From contig CAIIXF020000009.1 in the NCBI GenBank assembly GCA_903813345.2, positions 24,836,740 to 24,900,739 of the forward strand: a stretch of DNA of 64,000 bases. The letters run 5' to 3'. The notes beneath the pieces are model-generated. The model saw only the letters and a list, made by a program, of their open reading frames with translations. It had not been told where the DNA came from and did no database searches. Positions 55,201 to 64,000 of the stretch are shown here, one piece after another. The translations under genes were made by a program, and so were the position numbers. The first letter of the stretch is position 1, and each line of letters starts with the position of its first letter. The DNA comes from Owenia fusiformis (Eukaryota > Annelida > Polychaeta > Sabellida > Oweniidae).

Positions 55201-58200
55201 TTCTTAAATGGGAAGTGGCACGATACATCAGAGAGACACTTAAGATGGACATTACCAAGTCTGAATTCAAGGCATCAAACGATGTTTTCAAAGCGATGGT
55301 TGTGGAACTGCAGTCAGGAAGTCAGGAAAAGGTAAAACCACCCACAAACCTGTGTTGTGTTCAAGGGTCAGAAAAATCTAAGATATTCTTCGGACTAACA
55401 AAACAATTATAGACCTCTCCATTCGGTTTACTGTCAAAATTATATCCCTCGACTGTAAACCTCGACTTTCGGTCTCGGTTTACAGTCTCGGGATATAATT
55501 TTGACAGTAAACCTTTGGAGAGGTCAATAATTGTATATTAGTGCATGACACTAATTTTCAGATTTGCAAATACTTTCAGTGGATTGGATCTCAATAGCTG
55601 AAATTCTTCAAGATTTGAAGGCTCTATTTAAATGCCACTAGAGATTGAATAAGATATCAATATAGCATTGAATCGTGGAAAAACAAACACAGAAAACATA
55701 CTATCAATACATGTAAGAGTATAAATTAAATAAATATAAACTGAATAGAATAAATTGATAATTTAAAGATATACAATAGAACCTGTAAAGTGGAACACCT
55801 CTACAAATGGAATACCTCTGGCTCTGTTAGTGGAACACTTTTCAGAGTCCCGAGTCCAACTGTTAAATGAACCTCTATAAATGGAACAACACCCAAGTTG
55901 AGCACTTTTTAGAGGTACTACTTAGACAGGTTTTATTGAAATCAAAATATGAGAAACCTACTTGGGTAATCTCTGGCTGGTGTTTCCCCATTATAGTGTT
56001 AAGTTCTTGTATGCTGTCTGCCACCTGACTATACTGATCTTCTAAGAGGAAACATAACTGGCTGGTTATATGGTGACTCTCTATTAAATGAGCCAACTTC
56101 TTAGTAGCATCTACCTGCATCTCATTGCACTGGCTTAGACGTCTTTCTAGGGCCTCATGCTCATGTGTAGTCAATGTACTGTAATAATATAATGTAATAT
56201 CTCATTGCACTGGCTTAGACGCCTTTCTAGGGCTTCATGCTCATGTGTAGTCAATGTACTGTAATAATATAATGTAAATATCTCATTGCACTGGCTTAGA
56301 CGTCTTTCTAGGGCCTCATGCTCATGTGTAGTCAATGTACTGTAATAAAATAATGTAAATATCTCATTGCACTGGCTTAGACGTCTTTCTAGGGCCTCAT
56401 GCTCATGTGTAGTCAATGTACTGTAATAATATAATGTAAATATCTCATTGCACTGGCTTAGACGTCTTTCTAGGGCCTCATGCTCATGTGTAGTCAATGT
56501 ACTGTAATAATATAATGTAAATATCTCATTGCACTGGCTTAGACGTCTTTCTAGGGCCTCATGCTCATGTGTAGTCAATGTACTGTAATAATATAATGTA
56601 AATATCTCATTGCACTGGCTTAGACGTCTTTCTAGGGCCTCATGCTCATGTGTAGTCAATGTACTGTAATAATATAATGTAAATATCTCATTGCACTGGC
56701 TTAGACGTCTTTCTAGGGCCTCATGCTCATGTGTAGTCAATGTACTGTAATAATATAATGTAAATATCTCATTGCACTGGCTTAGACGTCTTTCTAGGGC
56801 CTCATGCTCATGTGTAGTCAATGTACTGTAATAATATAATGTAAATATCTCATTGCACTGGCTTAGACGTCTTTCTAGGGCCTCATGCTCATGTGTAGTC
56901 AATGTACTGTAATAATATAATGTAAATATCTCATTGCACTGGCTAAGACACTTTCTGGGGCCTCATGCTCATGTGTAGTCAATGTACTGTAATAATAAAA
57001 TGAAATATCTCATTACATTGACTAATACACCTTTCTTGGGCCAAGGGCCTCATGCTGGTGTGTACTAAATCTGATATTGACTGGATCTCCATTCTAAAGT
57101 CATTGGTAATAAATTTAGTCTTTTTCGAAGTTACATGTATAAAATGTTAGGACTTTTTGGAAACCCTTATTGTTTCACACAAGACAATGTAAGGTAACAA
57201 TGATCTAATAATATTGTAAAACAAGATGGCCACCCAAAAGTTAATCAGCTCTAGAACTTGATATCCCCTATCATGTGTGCGAATTTGGAGAAAATCCGAT
57301 GACCAGTTTTCCTAAAATGGCGACGACAAAAAAAGTGGGACAATCATGATAACGATAACAATCATGACGACTATGACGACTATATCCCACCGATGGTGTG
57401 ATAAAAAGAATTTGGGAAACACAGGGACTTCATGTAAGACCATTCCCCTTGTTCCCCTTGGATGAACAGCTCACCGTAATGTGTGTACAGCATGGTGCAT
57501 TTTTGTCTGAAGGAACACTGCATAATTCACCTCCCTGCTGATTGCATGTAGGACACTATGACATTCCCTGCATATGGAGGCATCCCTTGCTGGGTTCAAT
57601 TCACTGGGGAATGATGGGTTCTCATCTATGGAATAAAGGTCAAGGGTTAATTATAGCATTGTACAAGTTGCAGCAATTGTATTTATGGTTTTCATAATGT
57701 AATAAGGTTATCATAGGGTGGGCCAAAAAATATCCGTATTTTCTATTTCTATTTAACTATTTCCAAAATACTTGGATTTCTATAATATTTTTGCAGGGCA
57801 TGTAAGAGTCACTTTTGCAAGTTATATCAAAGTGAAAAATATGGACATTTTTCTGTCCACCTTGTATCACGGGGTACCATCGAATAATTTTGGCAACGTA
57901 CCGGAGAACGACATTTTACTAAGAAATGGCAATAATTTAGCACAATACATTTTTTAACTAGAGTTCTACTTTGATTTTGACAAAAGTAAGTATTCCATGC
58001 AATGGCTATTTCATTCATGAGTTTGTAGGAATTCTGTTGGAACCCAGTTCTGATCAAGTACGAAGTTATTGAAATCGGCGCAGTCGGACTTTACTCCGAA
58101 AGATGGTTTTTCGATTATAACTTTTTACAACATTTAAGTATAGACTTTTGAAAAAAAGTACAGAATAGTCCTTATACTATTGAATAATTCTGTTATTTCT

Positions 58201-60293
58201 GATTCACACGACTCTGATTTGTTTAATTAAAAAAAAAGCTTTTAAAATAATACTTAGGAACGTAACCGGAGCTGGAAACGTAACCGGAGCAGATCAGTTG
58301 AATTATATAATTAAAAAATAAAATATATGATTTAAAGCATATAAGAGGGTATATCATAAAGTTCTCATAATATCTCTCTAACTTTTTTATTTTTCAATAT
58401 ATTCTGATGACTTTTTCACGGAATGTGTAGTATAGAAAGCTGTATTAATCTATCAAAAAATATTTGGTATAACAAAAATATTATTTAAGAAATGGTTGCC
58501 ATAGTAACCCGAAATCAAGGTACCCAGGGCAAAAAAAGAGTTGTGCAAGAATAGCCCCAACTAACCATGTTTAAATGCATAATAAGTTATCAAATAAGCT
58601 ATGAAACACATCAAATTGCTAAATGCCATGAGTTCTTGACTGTTTTGAACAATTATAATGGTCATGTGAATTGTGTGATCTCATAATGGATGATTGTAAT
58701 GCTTCATTAGAAGTGTTGTTAGGTACTACAACTGTTTTGTCAAATATTCCAAGGAAAGTCTATTTCCCCCCTTTAGTTTATCTTAAATATGTTTAGACCT
58801 CAAATAGGGGGTAATTTTGTTGATACCTTTGCAACATATTTGTTTTAGATCATCTTTAGTATGATCAAAGAACTTTTCGAACTTAATCAAACTTTTTGTC
58901 AGTATGAATTTTATTTTTCTGATGATCTCTGCATCTATGCATTATCTTACTCTGTCATTTCTGATCATTAAGCTTTGATTCTCAGAGTCTGGTATCACAT
59001 CTAATGAAGCATGTAAGCATCTCCTAAGACATCACATAATTCACATGATCAATTTATTTTATAGTAAAAGCATTTAACAACATATTTAACATAACATTTT
59101 AATGTGTTTGATAATTTATGAGAGTTTATTATGTATGTAAACATGGTTAATTAAGCTCATTTTCTCAATTATTTTTATTTGCCCCGGGTGCCTTGATTTC
59201 CGGTTACTATGGCAACCGTTACTCATTTAATTTTTCTGTTATACCAAATATTTTTTGATAGATTAATACAGTGTTCTATACTGCAGATTTCATGAAAATT
59301 TCATTAGAATATATTGGAAAATAAAAAAGTTAGAGAGATATTATGAGAACTTTATGATATACCCTCGTATATTAATAAATACGCATTCCAACAATCCCGT
59401 ATGTTTTTAAATTAGTATATGTGCTTTAAATCATATATTTTAATTTTTTTGATTAAATAATTCAACTGATCTGCTCCGGTTACGTTCCCAGCTCCGGTTA
59501 CGTTCCTAAGTAATATTTTTAAAACTTTTTTTTTAATTAAACAAATCAGAGTCGTGTGAATCAGAAATAACAGAATTATTCAAAAGTATAAGGACTATTC
59601 TGTACTTTTTTCAAAAGTCTATACTTAAATGTTGTGAAACGTTATAATCGAAAAACCATCTTTCGGAGTAAAGTCCGTCTGCGCCGATTTCAATAACTTC
59701 GTACTTGATCAGAACTGGGTTCCAACAGAATTTCTACAAACTCATGAATGAAATAGCCATTGCATGGATATTCGATGGTACCCCGTGTGTATATGCATTT
59801 CAGTAATTTTATTTGTTGGCACACTACACAAATTATCTTGACAGCCTTTTTGGGTATGTAGTAAATCTCTGTAAGTAGAACAATTCTGGTAGCTTCGACA
59901 CTCAGCGTGCAGCAGGTTCTGGTCGGCAGTCCACAGCTGGTGACATTTTGCATGTTAATGGCTTGTACGTCTTTGTATTAGTGCACAATAAGGAAACTGG
60001 TGTTTCTTGGGAAATTTATTCTAGGTGTCTGCTACATTGAATATTTGAATTAGTGGAATACAATATACAGTTAGTATAGGTCATACTTACACATAATACT
60101 ACCAAGACCACGATACTTTTGATCCCCAATGTTAAACAAGAACACAGGCATATCACGAGAGGTTTTCGGGTAATCAGTGGCTAATGTGCTTGCTGTAATG
60201 TGATTGGTCAGATATTCTCCATCCCATAATAACAGCTGTCTCTCAGGTGAAATGTCTGACTGTTCCTTCAGCTGTTGTTGTAAATCATGTAGG
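46201..60293 (-). CDS. TBK1/IKK-epsilon-like kinase, last nine coding exons (ULD, coiled-coil scaffold, C-terminal region); partial
   Basis: Exons on the minus strand: 60091-60293, 57475-57625, 55962-56178, 54588-54700, 54090-54206, 50388-50486, 47950-48046, 47069-47190 and 46201-46363 (TAG). All are GT-AG with matching phases, giving 426 residues, close to TBK1 from mid-ubiquitin-like domain to its end. Signatures: ULD (RQLLLWDGEYLTNH...DYPKTSRDMPVF...RGLGS, cf. the TBK1 ULD end GLIYEK), the start of the scaffold domain (HPARDAS-like), and the diagnostic RSLSYSDEQIHRFDR/EKL, matching TBK1's RRLAYNEEQIHKFDKQKL. A helical C-terminal segment ends DASFVHIDKSDIV, a possible LIR. TBK1/IKK-epsilon phosphorylate IRF and autophagy receptors downstream of STING/MAVS/TRIF. 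The kinase domain and start lie beyond the right edge. TBK1 versus IKK-epsilon is unresolved (probably the pre-duplication type). Minisatellites abut the third and eighth exons listed. Confidence 0.9.
46750..47068 (-). repeat. ~60-bp minisatellite repeating a TBK1-like exon end plus its 5' splice site
   Basis: Five extra copies (near 46759, 46830, 46890, 46948, 47008) follow the true end of exon 47069-47190 in the transcript. Each contains the minus-strand exon end CTGAAGGATATAAATGGAG with a donor (GGTAAGT; GGTAAAG in the last), then a GTAAAAGTACTAGAGAGC spacer. Reading past the real donor meets TAA at once, so use of a later copy would truncate the protein. Confidence 0.85.
48307..50288. mobile_element. 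CATACCTGCCAACCT TIR element with TAATG target duplication and GCGGTAG repeats
   Basis: Perfect 15-bp terminal inverted repeats (CATACCTGCCAACCT) are flanked by TAATG on both sides (48302-48306 and 50289-50293). The left 650 bp and right 300 bp are degenerate ~25-32-bp repeats of the type GCGGTAGTTTTACGGTAGATTTTGAAAA. The centre (48960-49980) is plain AT-rich DNA. The minus frame at 48735-48959 is a translation of the repeat. The element lies in a TBK1-like intron. Confidence 0.85.
50625..53456 (-). mobile_element. 5'-truncated jockey/CR1-type non-LTR retrotransposon
   Basis: A minus-strand LINE begins abruptly near 53456 with the last residues of the endonuclease domain (GHCDHSTVL), continues through reverse transcriptase, and ends with about 450 bp of 3' UTR. 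The 3' end is ill-defined, near the AATAAATAACAATAA-type tail at about 50625. 5' truncation is normal for LINE insertion. It lies in the intron between exons 54090-54206 and 50388-50486 of the TBK1-like gene, in the same orientation. Confidence 0.8.
51078..53456 (-). pseudogene. LINE reverse transcriptase, one in-frame premature stop
   Basis: A single reading frame runs from the 5' truncation to the terminal TGA-equivalent at 51078, broken by one TGA at 52713-52715 that lies in the region just before the reverse transcriptase palm. Downstream motifs are intact: NYRPVSLLNTISKVFEKV, QSGFLPGHST, FLDVESAFDKVPH, SGVPQGSQIGPILF, catalytic YADD, and a thumb/C-terminal domain ending PSCPCGH. It copies LINE RNA at the insertion site. 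With the truncation and stop this copy is dead. Family: jockey/CR1-like; a finer class would need alignment. Confidence 0.85.
53457..53997 (+). pseudogene. UDP-glycosyltransferase (UGT) C-terminal fragment, broken
   Basis: The plus strand encodes the C-terminal, UDP-sugar-binding half of a UGT: PLSAEIENILQSSGQNGVVLVSFGS, then after a frameshift near 53592-53605, [59 protein letters not shown]. The donor-sugar signature is shortened: about seven residues normally between THCG and HGVP are missing. There is no intron and no 5' half; it ends with TAA at 53995-53997. It abuts the LINE's 5' truncation point, is antisense to the host TBK1-like gene, and is a dead gene fragment. UGTs conjugate small lipophilic molecules in the ER. 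Confidence 0.85.
54207..54587. other. Intron of the TBK1-like gene
   Basis: Intron between exons 54588-54700 and 54090-54206. Nothing recognised. Confidence 0.6.
54928..55412 (+). pseudogene. Crypton-like (DUF3504/ZMYM-KCTD1-type) recombinase N-terminal fragment, frameshifted
   Basis: ATG 54928 opens 37 codons (MTSLSDDKMAAAS... FSLLESKD) ending in TAA. A frame shifted by one base, open from 55023, continues with CTKLLVDFAQESN, DVDNFLKKFYVGIRKKDGG, YKLKSFQLLKWEVARYI and SEFKASNDVFKAM. This order is typical of the N-terminal, DNA-binding part of Crypton-derived tyrosine recombinase-like proteins (ZMYM2/QRICH1/KCTD1 relatives), common in marine invertebrates. The catalytic domain is absent. A possible donor, AAAAG|GTAAAA, near 55331 ends the similarity. 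It lies antisense in a TBK1-like intron. Family call from pattern memory. Confidence 0.6.
55407..55535. mobile_element. Perfect-looking 125-bp palindrome next to the Crypton-like fragment
   Basis: The left half (AGACCTCTCC, GGTTTACTGTCAAAATTATA) and the right half (TATAATTTTGACAGTAAACC, GGAGAGGTC) pair around a nested CTCGACTTTCGGTCTCGG centre with GACTGTAAACC/GGTTTACAGTC. It directly follows the recombinase fragment and may be the terminal structure of the same element. Confidence 0.65.
55773..55938. mobile_element. Short MITE, CAATAGAACCTGTAAAGTGG ends
   Basis: The left CAATAGAACCTGT and the inverted right CAATAAAACCTGT, with GAACACCTCT-type internal motifs. A diverged relative of 22992-23137. 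It lies just downstream of exon 55962-56178 in the transcript direction. Confidence 0.55.
56179..57015 (-). repeat. 81-bp minisatellite repeating a TBK1-like 3' splice site plus exon start
   Basis: Ten near-identical copies plus one decayed copy (near 57009) lie immediately upstream, in transcript terms, of exon 55962-56178. Each unit holds the intron end TATTATTACAG and the first ~57 bases of the exon (ACTACACATGAGCATGAGG...). Eight to nine units are exactly 81 bp (27 codons) and stop-free, so one long frame runs through 56171-56902. The unit next to the true exon is 80 bp and breaks the frame. Confidence 0.92.
57016..57474. other. Intron of the TBK1-like gene
   Basis: Intron sequence between the minisatellite and the donor of exon 57475-57625. 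A phrase near 57225-57400 (AAGATGGCCACC, GATAACGATAACAATCATGACGAC) is short-repeat-like. No coding sequence seen. Confidence 0.55.
57868..59787. mobile_element. 1.9 kb fold-back element in a TBK1-like intron, TGTAT target duplication
   Basis: The termini CACGGGGTACCATCGAAT and its complement are flanked by TGTAT on both sides (57863-57867 and 59788-59792). Arms of about 650 bp are well matched (e.g. GGAACGTAACCGGAGC on both sides), and weaker complementarity continues inwards to about 58720 and 58980. The left arm has ~85 bp near 57890-57985 that the right arm lacks. No transposase. The intron transcript would fold into a very long hairpin. Confidence 0.85.
59935..59965. mobile_element. End fragment of a GTCACC-type element
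   Basis: GGTGACATTTTGCATGTTAATGG matches the right-end phrase of the elements at 23886-24003 and 25397-27125. The rest of the element is not recognisable here. Confidence 0.4.
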
Positions 60294-60420
60294 CTGGAAA
60301 TATGCAGTGAGGGGTTATTTTTTAGCTATGAGATAAATTGTTACTATTACGTCATGTAATGGGACATTGAATTACAATACAGTACTTACAATCTCAAGAC
60401 ATTGTTAGGAGGGGGAACAC

Positions 60421-61695
60421 GGTGTTATAGCATGACGGTTACAACACCTCTGAAAACGAGATTAGACGACTACGATCACTGTTTTATCCAATAAAATGGC
60501 TGCGATGGAACAGAAAACTAAGGTTGGTGCATTATTTTCTTCTACTGTGTATCAATGAAAGGATGAACGATTTTTGTAGGCATCGCATTCGGTGATGCAT
60601 TTAGTAATGTATATTTTGAATGTATTCTTTGCAAATTGTTGCCTGGGGATAACATGAAATAAGCGAAAAACTGTTGAGCTTGAAATTCAAAACTACACAA
60701 AATTTTAGTAAATTGTTTATTTTTGTCGTTAGGGCATGGTCTACATTGCCTAACGACCTCGGGGTATATAGATGTAACCTACATACGATCATAAAAAGCC
60801 AATTGAGCATTGGAAACCACCTAATATGCTCTACTTAAGCCATAATATTTTTTTTTTAATTTGCCGTTACGCAAAAAATTGATTGACGGTTACGCGAACC
60901 TCGTTCAAATATGTATCCCAAATTCATTGTTATTAATTTTGTCATATTCATCAGTACTTGATACTAATTCTTCTTTTGCCTCTTCATTGCTATCTTTTTG
61001 ACTTAAATTGGTTTCATAAATAAAGCAAGACACAATTTTTTCCTTGCCCTATAGAGGCTCAAACAAGAGCGTCTCTTGCGAGTCCTGAAAACAAAAATAT
61101 AAGCAATTCAATATTCCATTTCTTTCCCATTATAACAATTACATGGAAATAGGCTATCAGTACTAGCAACCTTAACTTGAAAGATGTACATGCACGTAAC
61201 CGTCCGCTAAATATCTAATGTACATCTAATAAAATATGTAACCGTCTATAGAATTCATACATAGTCGTCTAATGGCATTGCGTTTGAAACCTTATTATTT
61301 ACAATATGACCACGTTCCTGTTCTGGATTTGTCATTTTATGGCTTGTTTATACACAGTTTACTTACTGTTAATAGTTTGAGTGGCTCTGAGGCACATACA
61401 TGTATACTGAGAAATCACAAGAATGGACTAAAAAATATGAACTTGGACATCTCAGTCGGTAAGTTTACAGCTTATATTCCGCTTCTAGTAAACCACCTGG
61501 CAGATTTGACCCAGTCTTTATAACCATCCATATATACGTCACCCAATGGAACTAGTTGAAAAGGAAATCTTATCTGTGAATCTTGCCTATAGGCGAGAAA
61601 GAGGACATGCTGTCTCTCCCATCCGCCATTTTTTGTTATCATTATACCGCAAAATTTTGCAAATCGCCTTGACGTAACCGTCATGCTATAACACC
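60421..61695. mobile_element. TIR DNA element (copy B), 22-bp perfect termini
   Basis: A 1275-bp element whose ends GGTGTTATAGCATGACGGTT... (60421-60442) and the complement (61674-61695) are perfect 22-bp inverted repeats. It matches copy A (11667-20627) throughout, but contains about 190 bp more (61266-61456). It has no convincing transposase and no clear target duplication. It serves as the gypsy-free reference for the copy A locus. Confidence 0.85.
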
Positions 61696-61718
61696 ATGGA
61701 GAAGTAAATAAGGCCATG

Positions 61719-62294
61719 GAAAATACTAATTCAATTATGTTCATTTTTCAGGAAAAGAAAGAAGAGGCTGTGTATGAATAGCTCCTGTTGTCAGTAAGTT
61801 GTAAAACATGATGCCCTGGACACCTGCTCAAATGACAGTTGTACTAGGAAAATATGATAATGCAGTCAGAGGTGACTGCCACAGCAATAAAACCAAATAA
61901 CTTTCTAACCATGGTGTTTTGGCACTTCACAGTCATGGTCAAAATGCCTTCTTAAGTCTCCCTGAACCAAGGCGTTTGACTGCGATTTGAAAGCATTTCA
62001 ACCATGACTGTAAAGTCCCTGAAGTGATTTTGATTTCACTCTACAGATTTACCATACAGTGAATGAAGATGATTTGTGCCAAATTTGAAGAGCCAAAACA
62101 CTATGGTTAGGAAGTTAATTTTTCTGCGGTTGCAGTCACCCCTGACTGCGTTTTTCCTATTTTCCGAGTACAACTGTCTTTTGAGCAGGTGTCCAAGGCA
62201 TCTTGTCTTACAACTTACCATTTACAGGAGCTATACATACACAGTCTCTTCTTTATTTCCTGAAAATATGAACATAATTGAACCAGTATTTTTC
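61719..62294. mobile_element. ~0.58 kb hairpin element
   Basis: Arms of about 270 bp (from GAAAATACTAATTCAATTATG at 61719 to its complement ending 62294) face each other around a short centre near 62000. Shared phrases include GACACCTGCTCAAATGACAG/CTGTCTTTTGAGCAGGTGTC. Arms are diverged by indels. Frames at 62036-62303 are incidental. No target duplication seen. Confidence 0.75.
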
Positions 62295-62931
62295 AAGATA
62301 TAGCGATTTTTTGGGTTGCGTTTTTTTTAACACCCTGCACCTGCCGTGCTTCCTGTTAGCTACCATCTCTCAATTCATACCAAGTCGCTGGCCTAAATAA
62401 CGAGTTAATCTGCCTATTTAGCAGCATGTAATAATGATCTATGTTCTGTTTGCCACTTTGACCGAGCGGCTCTATCATAATCGATCCTTTCATTGGCATA
62501 AAAATCAGGTGATCACTATTTGTTGACTGACATAATTACAACTTCAAAATGATGAGTTAATTTATGAAAATGAATAGGTTAATCCGGTAGCCATTAGCCG
62601 CCATTTGCATTCGCGAATACAAGCTTAGTAAACATGACTTAAATATAAAAGATGAAGTTAATTATCAATACAATATCAAGGAAGAAGCTGTTGCAATTGG
62701 GACCAAGAAACTAACAAAATAAAACAATTTTAAATGTGATATCCAAAGAGTATAGTAATGGCAAAGTCTTGCAGGGATACCCAATTTCATAAGTATGTTA
62801 AAAGTAAGTTAAAACATAAGTATGGCAGTTTAAATTTTAGAAAAACTTGATACATGATGTATTCTAAATTACAGTAGCAATTAGAGTGTTTTACAGCCTT
62901 TAATTATTAGATATTGAGTGTCTACAGACTA
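62295..62931. other. Non-coding stretch, nothing recognised
   Basis: Sequence between two hairpin elements. If the TBK1-like gene continues to the right this is part of one of its introns. No kinase-domain exon is visible. Confidence 0.45.
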
Positions 62932-63771
62932 CATAGTAGCCGAGACAACACAAGTCCCAAGTCTGTATTTTTACTCTCATTTCTTCACTTTTAAGACTTA
63001 AGTCACCACATTTTGCATGCATATTCCTTGCGGAAATCCTAACATAGAATTTTATTGGTTTTGATTATAACTTATTTGTTGAAAATATAGAAACATTTGA
63101 TTCTGATTGGTCTATAATCAAAATTTGCCATTTTCAGCGACAAATGCATTATTTTAACTTTATATAAAAAATCACTCATTATTCCAGTAACCATTTTAAT
63201 CAAATGAATGATGACATATTTGGTATCATCTTTAAGCTTGTAATGTGTGTGTTAATTTGGTACCCGTATTATGACGTCAGATGCTATATATTGTGACATC
63301 ACAGTAGTAACAAACAATCTTAAAGGGGAAATTAAGCACCAAAATGCGGCAAAATAATGGTGTGCCTCCACCACTGTTTTGCCAATTCACTGCTTGCCAC
63401 AATCAATGAATGCATTTCTCATTGGGGTACTCTTCCAATGCATGATCTGATGACTGGCAAAAAATATCTAGGATGATAGTTATTGTCAATAAGATTAGAG
63501 ACACCATATTGTATCTATCATTTATAACTTCAATTTTTATTAATGACGTCAAAATGTTGCATTTGTTACACAAAATGGATAATTCTGATTATGGACCAAT
63601 ACAAATCAAATGTTTCTCTATTTTTAACAAATAAATTATAATCGAAACCAATAAAATTCTATGTTAGGATTTCTTCAAGGAATATGCATGCAAAATATGA
63701 TGACTTAACTCTTAAAAGTGAAGAAATGAGAGTAAAAATACTTGGGACTTGTGTTGTCTCGGCTACTATGC
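62932..63771. mobile_element. ~0.84 kb inverted-repeat element
   Basis: The ends CATAGTAGCCGAGACAACAC and its complement (63752-63771) head arms of at least 250 bp (AAGTCCCAAG, AGAATTTTATTGGTTT, AAACATTTGATTCTGATTGG recur inverted). The ~300-bp centre is AT-rich. No coding capacity, no clear target duplication. Confidence 0.7.
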
Positions 63772-63774
63772 TAT

Positions 63775-64000
63775 AATTATCCCACCAAACGAAGCTCGAG
63801 AGGGATATAGAGAAGATGTCTGTTCATCTGTCTGTCTGTCTGTCTGTCTGTCTATCCCTTCGTCCCTTCGTCTGGGCGATAACTCAAAACTCAAATACTG
63901 GTTGACGGTGCCAATTCAAAATGGCTGCCATTTTTCGTAAAAAATGTAATATTTGATGAATCAAATACTAGTGGACGAATTTGGTGTTTGGTGCAAATTT
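63775..64000. mobile_element. TTATCCCACCAAACGAAG-family element with (TCTG)n, cut by the window edge
   Basis: It begins ATTATCCCACCAAACGAAGC, followed by a pure (TCTG) tetranucleotide run (63826-63853) and ATAACTCAAA...CTCAAATACTGGTTGACGG. Same family and orientation as 41575-42213 and 32609-33394. The right end is outside the window. Confidence 0.65.

Noticed and set aside
56171-56902. A 243-codon open frame of 27-residue perfect repeats as an independent repeat-protein gene
   Set aside because: It is the tandemly repeated acceptor and exon start of the TBK1-like gene. The repeat includes intron sequence, has no independent start and ends by an 80-bp unit.

Overview
This is a eukaryotic (animal) genomic window. 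It is AT-rich, genes are split by GT-AG introns of up to about 14 kb, and the space between exons is packed with mobile elements. The protein-coding content (an hnRNP A/B-type RNA-binding protein, a PLD6/Zucchini homologue, an MK-STYX-type dual-specificity phosphatase and a TBK1/IKK-epsilon-type kinase) is metazoan. The element load (chromodomain Ty3/gypsy, Crypton-like fragment, short-TIR elements, large fold-backs, (TCTG)n-bearing elements) looks like a marine invertebrate. I cannot name the species or phylum from the sequence.

Layout: 1-9.5 kb has no gene I can support, but holds a 0.8 kb fold-back (2530-3325), a hAT-like MITE with an 8-bp target duplication (7573-8147) and a TA-flanked TIR element (8361-8751). 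From 9.6 to 32.4 kb on the plus strand lies a complete hnRNP A/B gene with nine coding exons (413 aa). Its 13.8 kb first intron carries an intact, apparently very young Ty3/gypsy element (12486-20355) nested inside an older TIR element. Its third intron carries two large minisatellite arrays and its seventh a piggyBac-like MITE. An 849-bp near-perfect hairpin element follows at 33395-34243.

From 35.9 to 41.3 kb two genes stand head to head: a minus-strand rhodanese plus dual-specificity phosphatase (STYXL1-like, but with an intact HCX5R signature) and a plus-strand PLD6-like mitochondrial phospholipase D. They probably share a bidirectional promoter near 39.6 kb.

From 46.2 to 60.3 kb the minus strand carries the last nine coding exons of a TBK1/IKK-epsilon-like kinase: ubiquitin-like domain, scaffold/dimerisation coiled coil and C-terminal adaptor-binding region. 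The kinase domain lies beyond the right edge. Its introns hold a 5'-truncated jockey/CR1-type LINE, a broken UDP-glycosyltransferase fragment, a broken Crypton-like recombinase fragment, a 1.9 kb fold-back, and two minisatellites that have amplified the gene's own splice sites: an 81-bp repeat of a 3' splice site plus exon start, and a ~60-bp repeat of an exon end plus 5' splice site. The last 3.5 kb is mobile elements.

The genes are functionally unrelated (mRNA binding, phosphatase signalling, piRNA/mitochondrial membrane, innate-immune and autophagy kinase). The unusual biology is in the splice-site minisatellites and the possible C-terminal LIR motif of the TBK1-like gene, the apparently active MK-STYX homologue, and the density of elements with readable target duplications.
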